The notes under the pieces: model-generated | What the model was told of the DNA's origin: nothing | Database searches by the model: none | The model's input: only the letters and a program-made list of their open reading frames with translations | Shown: piece after piece, positions 12,987 to 13,006 of the stretch | How positions within the stretch are numbered: the first letter of the stretch is position 1 | How the letters are laid out: each line of letters opens with the position of its first letter | Assembly (NCBI GenBank): GCA_038240335.1 | Contig: JBBSDV010000090.1 | Location: forward strand, 1-13,006 | Reading direction: 5' to 3' | Source of the DNA: JBBSDV01 sp038240335 | GTDB lineage: Bacteria > Chloroflexota > Dehalococcoidia > DSTF01 > JACRBR01 | Length of the DNA: 13,006 bases | Made by a program: the position numbers and the translations under genes

Positions 12987-13006
12987 CCCGGCGGACGAAG
13001 TAGCGC

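Overview
The window is high-GC bacterial chromosomal DNA with densely packed genes, short intergenic gaps and mostly minus-strand coding. Its content is a two-protein form of the methylmalonyl-CoA mutase apparatus, a DUF3105 protein, dodecin, and a polytopic cytochrome b / molybdopterin protein with an internal twin-arginine motif. Several start codons lie only 7-10 bases after a TATACT-type -10 box. Together these suggest an uncultured Chloroflexota (Dehalococcoidia-like) or another GC-rich Terrabacteria lineage. This is inference from gene content: no rRNA or other decisive marker is present. I found no tRNA, rRNA, CRISPR array, insertion sequence or phage gene.

Layout. Positions 57-650 (-) hold an unidentified coiled-coil protein. 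Positions 886-2247 (-) hold a two-gene operon: the cobalamin-binding mutase subunit, then its GTPase chaperone MeaB, driven by a well-formed promoter at 2258-2286. Positions 2369-3556 (-) encode a membrane-anchored alpha/beta hydrolase, divergent from a DUF3105 protein at 3619-4377 (+); both have -10 boxes almost touching their ATGs. Positions 4378-4739 are a lower-GC non-coding stretch leading to a small orphan gene (4740-5105, +).

Positions 5128-10924 (-) are the most interesting part: six genes read in one direction and joined by ATGA overlaps or gaps of 2-5 bases. In order of transcription they are an aminotransferase fused to a TIGR04282-type transferase; a cytochrome b / sulfite-oxidase-type molybdopterin protein; a radical SAM/SPASM enzyme; two small membrane proteins; and a glucose/sorbosone-dehydrogenase-like lipoprotein. 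The tight coupling argues that the products act together, probably as cytoplasmic modifying enzymes plus a membrane-bound redox module with an exported lipoprotein. No described pathway that I know has this set. A 20-bp palindrome with a third half-site one helical turn away lies just upstream and may be its operator.

Positions 11230-11960 (-) pair a QueD/6-pyruvoyl-tetrahydropterin synthase family enzyme with a small zinc-ribbon protein. Dodecin (12256-12465, -) and a small basic protein (12816-12986, +) diverge from a roughly 350-base intergenic region that contains a strong hairpin.
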